From positions 1,426,001-1,490,000 of the forward strand of contig NZ_CP108046.1 of NCBI RefSeq assembly GCF_041435115.1: DNA of 64,000 nucleotides, written 5' to 3'. The stretch is from Streptomyces sp. NBC_00289 (GTDB lineage Bacteria; Actinomycetota; Actinomycetes; Streptomycetales; Streptomycetaceae). Positions 59,681 to 64,000 of the stretch are shown here, piece by piece. The translations under genes were made by a program, and so were the position numbers. Every line of letters starts with the position of its first letter. The stretch's first letter is position 1. The notes below the pieces were generated by a model. It did no database searches, was not told the origin of the DNA, and saw nothing but the letters and a program-made list of their open reading frames with translations.

Positions 59681-62431
59681 TCACGGTCGGCCCTGCGATC
59701 CCCGGTGGCGGCCAAGCCGTCGACGAACGGCGGGGAAACCGGCCAACAGGCACAGACCGAACAGCGAGGCGGCTCCGACGACCGCACCCAGGCGCAGCCC
59801 GGGCGGGCGGAAGGTGCAGGTGAGGCTGGTCGAGGAGCCGTCGAGGGGCACGGCGACCAGCCCGTGGAAGTTCCCGGCGGGTACGGCGGAGGCGTCACCG
59901 GTGGCGCAGCGCCAGCCGGCGATCCGGGGAGCCGCGAGGACCGCGGTCCCCGCGCTGCCGACCGGGAGGCGGGCCCGGACGGTGTTGTCCGAGACACTCA
60001 CGTCGGTGGCGCCGGTGGTTCTCAGCCGTGCGGCGACGGTGCGCAGCCGAGCGGTGTCGAGGCAGCCGACCGCACCGTCGGGGACGTGGCTGGGCCGGTT
60101 CGGGGACAGCTCGACCACGAGTCCGCCGGAGGCCGCGACCGTGCCGAGTCGCTGCATGGCGGCGATCTTGGTGACCGGGTCGGACCTGAAGCGGCCGGTC
60201 AGGCTGCGCGCAGAGGCACCGCTGAGCCGTGCGGTGCCCGCGAAGTGCGGAGCCCACAGGTAGACCTCGCTGCCGGCCGGGCAGCGCGCGGTGATCGTGG
60301 GCTTCGGCGCCGGGGCCCCGGCGCTCCGCGTGGACAGGGCGTCCAGGCGCCGCCCCGGCCGCTTCCCCTCCTCGCGGGCCGCCGTCCTTCCCTCGCCGGT
60401 GCGCACCGTCAGGCGGGGCACGGTGTAGACCCGATCGCCCAGCAGCAGTTCCTGATTGCGGTAGGGCGACGACCCGTAACCGCCCGCGCGTACGGCCGCA
60501 CCGGCGAGGTCGTGCGGCCGCACCGTGACCAGAGGCGGCACGTCCTGCCGGGAGACCGTCACCCCGCTGCCGTCCTGGGCGAACCAGTTCTGGTGCGGAT
60601 CCGGCGGGGAACGCACCCGCGCTCCGACCGAGAAGATGACGTCGGTGACCGCGTTGTCAAGGCTTTGCAGGCTACGCCCGCCCGAGGTCCAGCCGCCGCC
60701 GAGCGCGGTGAGGGTGCCGCTGAGGACGTCGGAGGTGTGACTGCTGTAGTACTGGGCGCCCTGTCCACCCACCATCAGCGGGTCGTTGCCGACGGTCTGC
60801 TCCCGGCCCGGGTCGGTGCGGTGACGGGGCCATCCGTCGGCCTCCGAGACCGCCTCCGACTGCTGCTGCTGCCGTGCTCCCCAGGGCGCGTAGTCGTCCA
60901 TGCTCACCAGCCGCAGCCGGGCGGCCACGGCCGTAGTGGCGGTCGCCTCGCCGAACTGGACGGTGATGAGCAGCGCCGCCGCGCACCCCACCAGAGCGGT
61001 ACGACGCCCGCCGCCCGCCGGCCGCGGGCCGGCCGTGCGGCTGAGCAGGAACAGCCCGGTCGCCGCCGCCGACGCGGCGACCGCCAGGACCGGCCAGACG
61101 AAGGGCCGCACCAGACCGCCGCGGCTCCCGACGGCGGCGAGCAGCACGAGCAGCGCGGCCGCCGCGGACAGCGCGCGCCGGTCGGGTGGGCCGTAGGACA
61201 GCGCCTGCCAAGCGGCGATCACCAGCAGCGCACACACCACGAAGGCCTCGCGGTACGAACTGCCCTGCGGGGTGGTGAAGGCGTGCCAGGCCAGATGGGT
61301 CGGCTCCCACTGCATCGACACCGTCACGGCGACCACCAGCAGCGTCCAGCCGGCGCGCACCCGCCGAGGCACCGCCCGGTGGAAGGGCAGGGCGAGAGCG
61401 AGCAACAACGCCGTGGTGCCCACGAACAGAGCCGGCGAGCCGAAGCTGTACGTCGCCGGCAGCAGCCGGGCCGTCAGGTCCTCCCCCGACACCGGGGTGA
61501 AGTGGGTGAACCGGCCGGGAGAGGCGTGCCTGGTTCCGAAATACACCACCGTCACCAGCGGTGCCGCCAGGCCCACCCCCAGCCCGAAACTCACACCCGC
61601 CCGGCCGGCGACCGCGAACCTCCGGCGCGGCGGCAGATCGGTCAGCACCAGCCGCAGCAGCAGCACCAGGCAGGCGGCGAGAGTGGCCATGTACGCGGTG
61701 TAGAAGTTCGCGATCCAGGCCAGGGCCACGACCAGCACACCCAGGATTCGGCGCCGGCCATGGAGCGTCCACTCGCCCACCAGGCACAACAACGGCAGCG
61801 CGATCAGCCCGTCGAGCCACATCGGGTTGTACGCCGCATCCGCCACACTCCAGCCGCACAAGGCGTACGAGGCACCCAGCAGGCCTGCCGCCCACCAGCG
61901 GCCCGGACGCAGGGTGAGCAGCAGCGAGGCCATGACCGCGCCCGCACACGCCGTCTTGAGCAGCGTGATCACATACACGGCGAGGTCGATCTCGTCCCGC
62001 GGGAACACCACCACGAGCAGAGCGAACGGACTGCTGAGATAGGTACCGAAGTCGGGCACGAAACTGGCGCCGAACCCTGACTGCCAGTTGACGAGGAGAC
62101 CGCCGTCGGCCTTTCCGTGCAGCAGGTCCCACAAGTGGGCGTGAAAGGGCAGGTACTGGTTGCCCAGGTCGTTGATGCTGCGGGTACGCGGTCCGAAGGG
62201 ATAACTGCGGGCAACGGCACTGGCCGCACACAACGCCGTGACAGTGATCGCCGCCGCGAGAAGGGCCGCGGCCTGCCGGGGGCCGGCAGGCCGCAGCAGC
62301 CGCAACAGCCGCCGCGTACGCCCGCTTTCCCGACCGGAAGGCTGCCCGGCGGACAGCTCGGAGCGGGCCCCGGAAGCCCGCTCGCCGCTGGTCACCGCAG
62401 CGCTCCGGGCAGGATCGAACAAACCGGTCAC
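59681..62431 (-). CDS. YfhO-family membrane protein (GT-C-like)
   Basis: A 916-residue protein with a basic N-terminus, about 12-14 membrane helices and a large C-terminal exported domain. RSINDLGNQYLPFHAHLWDL, then GGLLVNWQSGFGASFVPDFG is the YfhO signature after the first helix, and NPMWLDGLIALPLLCLVGEW follows. YfhO proteins of Gram-positive bacteria add sugars to wall or lipoteichoic polymers using lipid-linked donors on the outer face. GGGGGA lies 5 nt before the GTG start (VTGLFDPARS). It is a single gene upstream of galE, 209 bp apart, so it is probably transcribed separately. Confidence 0.85.
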   Translation of the reverse strand: MTGLFDPARSAAVTSGERASGARSELSAGQPSGRESGRTRRLLRLLRPAGPRQAAALLAAAITVTALCAASAVARSYPFGPRTRSINDLGNQYLPFHAHLWDLLHGKADGGLLVNWQSGFGASFVPDFGTYLSSPFALLVVVFPRDEIDLAVYVITLLKTACAGAVMASLLLTLRPGRWWAAGLLGASYALCGWSVADAAYNPMWLDGLIALPLLCLVGEWTLHGRRRILGVLVVALAWIANFYTAYMATLAACLVLLLRLVLTDLPPRRRFAVAGRAGVSFGLGVGLAAPLVTVVYFGTRHASPGRFTHFTPVSGEDLTARLLPATYSFGSPALFVGTTALLLALALPFHRAVPRRVRAGWTLLVVAVTVSMQWEPTHLAWHAFTTPQGSSYREAFVVCALLVIAAWQALSYGPPDRRALSAAAALLVLLAAVGSRGGLVRPFVWPVLAVAASAAATGLFLLSRTAGPRPAGGGRRTALVGCAAALLITVQFGEATATTAVAARLRLVSMDDYAPWGARQQQQSEAVSEADGWPRHRTDPGREQTVGNDPLMVGGQGAQYYSSHTSDVLSGTLTALGGGWTSGGRSLQSLDNAVTDVIFSVGARVRSPPDPHQNWFAQDGSGVTVSRQDVPPLVTVRPHDLAGAAVRAGGYGSSPYRNQELLLGDRVYTVPRLTVRTGEGRTAAREEGKRPGRRLDALSTRSAGAPAPKPTITARCPAGSEVYLWAPHFAGTARLSGASARSLTGRFRSDPVTKIAAMQRLGTVAASGGLVVELSPNRPSHVPDGAVGCLDTARLRTVAARLRTTGATDVSVSDNTVRARLPVGSAGTAVLAAPRIAGWRCATGDASAVPAGNFHGLVAVPLDGSSTSLTCTFRPPGLRLGAVVGAASLFGLCLLAGFPAVRRRLGRHRGSQGRP

Positions 62432-62764
62432 AGCAGTCCCCCACGTGTATCCGCCGCATGGCGTCTCGTCCGGGGGTTCCCCTCCCCCGCACGGCGGCAA
62501 TTCGCCGAATTAGACGGGGAAAACCTCCGCATGGTTGTGCCGCGACGGACGACGAAAAGCGAATTCCGCGTTCACCGACAGCTATTGCGGAACGAGTCGC
62601 AGCCCGCGAGGAAAGGGAAATCATTCACGCAATGAAGGAATGTTGTCCCACACATGAACAGTGAGTGGAGCAGGTCGTCGGCTCCGCGGGCGGTCGCCCC
62701 TTTTCGGGACCCGCGGCGTGCGTGGGAGGCTCTCCTCAACGATCACGTCTGAGGAGTACGGCCA
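62432..62764. other. Divergent intergenic region between yfhO-like and M55 genes
   Basis: No gene was recognised in this 333-bp gap. It is slightly AT-richer than its surroundings. It holds a perfect 6-1-6 inverted repeat, AATTCG-C-CGAATT (62499-62511), 68 bp before the yfhO-like start, and the GAGGAG ribosome binding site of the peptidase gene. Confidence 0.5.
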
Positions 62765-63595
62765 GTGCGGATTTACATCAGTGCCGACATGGAGGGCATC
62801 ACGGGGCTCGTCGACGCCGACGACGTCCAGCCCGGCGGCCGGGACTACGAGCGCGGACGGCTGATGATGGCGGAGGACGTCAACGCCGCCATCCGTGGGG
62901 CCGTCGCGGCCGGCGCGACCGACGTCACCGTCAACGACGCTCACGGCCCCATGCGCAACCTCCTTCCGGAGGCCCTGCACCCGGCAGCCCGCCTCATCCG
63001 CGGCAAACCCAAGCAGATGGGCATGCTCGAAGGCCTCACGCCCGAGCACGACGCCGTGGTCTGCGTCGGCTACCACTCCCGGGCCGGCGCGCTCGGCGTG
63101 CTGAGCCACAGCTTCATGGGCCACGAGATCGAGGACATGTGGCTGGACGGCCGGCCGGTGGGCGAGATCGGCCTGGCCCACGCCACCGCGGCGGCCATCG
63201 GCGTTCCGGTGGTGGCCCTCACCGGTGACGACTGCGCCTGCGCGGAGATGGCGGACTGGGACGTATCGGTCTCGACCGTCGCCGTGAAGCATGCGCGGGA
63301 CCGTTTCGCGGCGGAGCTGCGCCCGGCCGAGGAAGCACGCGCGGCCATCGAGGAGGCCGTCGCCGCCGCCCTCTCCGCACGACCGTCGGGTGCGGCAGTA
63401 CCTTCGGGTCCGTCCACCCTCGCCGTCCGGTGGCAGTCGGCCTCAGTGGCCTCCACCCTCCTGGGAATACCGGGCGTCAACGCCACGGACACGCGGACCG
63501 TCCAGACGCAGGGCCCTCTGCCCACCCTGTACCGGCTCTTCGGCGTATGGATGCGGGTGGCCGCCTCCCTGACCAACCAGGCGCCGTACTGCTGA
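62765..63595 (+). CDS. M55-family D-aminopeptidase (DppA-like)
   Basis: A 276-residue cytosolic metallopeptidase. The zinc ligands of B. subtilis DppA are recognisable by position: Asp8 and Glu10 in ISADMEGI, His60 in NDAHGP, His104 in GYHSRAG and Glu134 in GEIGLAH, and the catalytic His115 lies in LSHSF. The family releases D-amino acids from D-Ala-containing peptides, as in peptidoglycan turnover. GAGGAG lies about 9 nt before the GTG start. It is followed after 133 bp by the ornithine-cyclodeaminase-like gene. Confidence 0.9.
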   Translation: MRIYISADMEGITGLVDADDVQPGGRDYERGRLMMAEDVNAAIRGAVAAGATDVTVNDAHGPMRNLLPEALHPAARLIRGKPKQMGMLEGLTPEHDAVVCVGYHSRAGALGVLSHSFMGHEIEDMWLDGRPVGEIGLAHATAAAIGVPVVALTGDDCACAEMADWDVSVSTVAVKHARDRFAAELRPAEEARAAIEEAVAAALSARPSGAAVPSGPSTLAVRWQSASVASTLLGIPGVNATDTRTVQTQGPLPTLYRLFGVWMRVAASLTNQAPYC

Positions 63596-63728
63596 CGGTC
63601 GCGCGCCCGGTGTCACGTGGATCGAGCACGTCGCGGACGGCGTGTCAGCACCGGGTCGATGCGGGCCGTGGCCGAGGCTTCACCTGTGCCGGCCGATCAG
63701 GACGGCCGTCGTCGGAAGGACGAGCCAC

Positions 63729-64000
63729 ATGCTTGTGCTCGGGCAGTCGCAGGTCGAATCGCTGCTGGACACCGACGAGTTGATCGACGCCCTGGCCCCG
63801 GCGATGGCGGATCTCAGCTCGGGCCGCGCCTCGGTGCCCGACCGCGTGGCCGCCTTGGTGCCCGAACAGCAGGGCTTCCTGGCGGCGATGCCGGGCTTCC
63901 TGCCGTCGGCGCGGGTCCTGGTGAGCAAGCTGGTCTCGCTGTTCCCGGGCAATGCGGGAACATCGCTGCCGACTCACCAGGCCCTGATCCTCGTCTTCGA
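63729..64000 (+). CDS. Ornithine cyclodeaminase/mu-crystallin family protein (N-terminus only)
   Basis: The first 90 residues of a gene cut by the window edge. MLVLGQSQVESLLDTDELID, then ALAPAMADLSSGRASVPDRV, then MPGFLPSARVLVSKLVSLFP is the N-terminal substrate domain of the ornithine-cyclodeaminase/mu-crystallin family, NAD(P)-linked enzymes acting on amino or imino acids. The catalytic Rossmann part is not visible, so the substrate is unknown. GGA lies 9 nt before the ATG. It may follow the D-aminopeptidase gene in a transcript. Confidence 0.8.
   Translation, partial: MLVLGQSQVESLLDTDELIDALAPAMADLSSGRASVPDRVAALVPEQQGFLAAMPGFLPSARVLVSKLVSLFPGNAGTSLPTHQALILVF

Overview
The window is chromosomal DNA of a high-GC actinomycete, almost certainly a Streptomyces. 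Coding density is high, third positions are G/C-rich, GTG and TTG starts and ATGA/GTGA/TGATG coupled junctions are common, and the families (SigE-like sigma, LacI-controlled sugar ABC systems, amphi-Trp, HelR, LCP) are typical of that genus. No tRNA, rRNA, insertion sequence or CRISPR array was seen. Both ends cut a gene: a flavodoxin-type oxidoreductase at the left and an ornithine-cyclodeaminase-like gene at the right.

1-15 kb is a mixed accessory and housekeeping stretch: a secreted beta-propeller protein; an XRE regulator whose 3' end is part of a five-unit 52-bp tandem array; a TetR regulator with twin palindromic operators and a TetX-like FAD monooxygenase; secreted proteins and a lipoprotein; the CstA/YbdD carboxylate-uptake pair with a DUF3311 protein; a divergent sodium:solute symporter coupled to an ECF sigma factor and a small membrane protein. 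15-19 kb carries a HelR-type RNA polymerase helicase and a GT1 glycosyltransferase behind a perfect 11-1-11 inverted repeat resembling the rifamycin-associated element (RAE), which suggests rifamycin resistance. 19-32 kb holds an LPXTG-type surface protein and a LacI-controlled locus (binding protein, two permeases, DUF2264 protein, large secreted beta-helix protein) that looks like uptake and breakdown of a polysaccharide, then a LysE exporter and a second beta-helix protein.

33-62.5 kb is a Wzx/Wzy-type cell-surface polysaccharide cluster. It holds sugar-nucleotide enzymes (an aminotransferase/4,6-dehydratase fusion, UDP-glucose dehydrogenase, UDP-xylose synthase, GalE, another epimerase), an initiating phosphoglycosyltransferase, four glycosyltransferases, a methyltransferase, flippase, polymerase, chain-length protein, an LCP ligase and a YfhO-type membrane protein. 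Four operons share a composite promoter: TTGAC at -35, 17 nt, an AT-containing -10, then a 19-bp operator (TWTACGNCGTAAAYRTACG) at the predicted start point. The TetR gene next to the first copy is the obvious candidate regulator. The cluster also contains one continuous reading frame that joins a membrane PAS-GGDEF-EAL protein to an alpha-oxoamine-synthase-like PLP enzyme, coupled to a methyltransferase gene. This is the most unusual gene in the window.

The right end has an M55 D-aminopeptidase and the start of an ornithine-cyclodeaminase-like gene.
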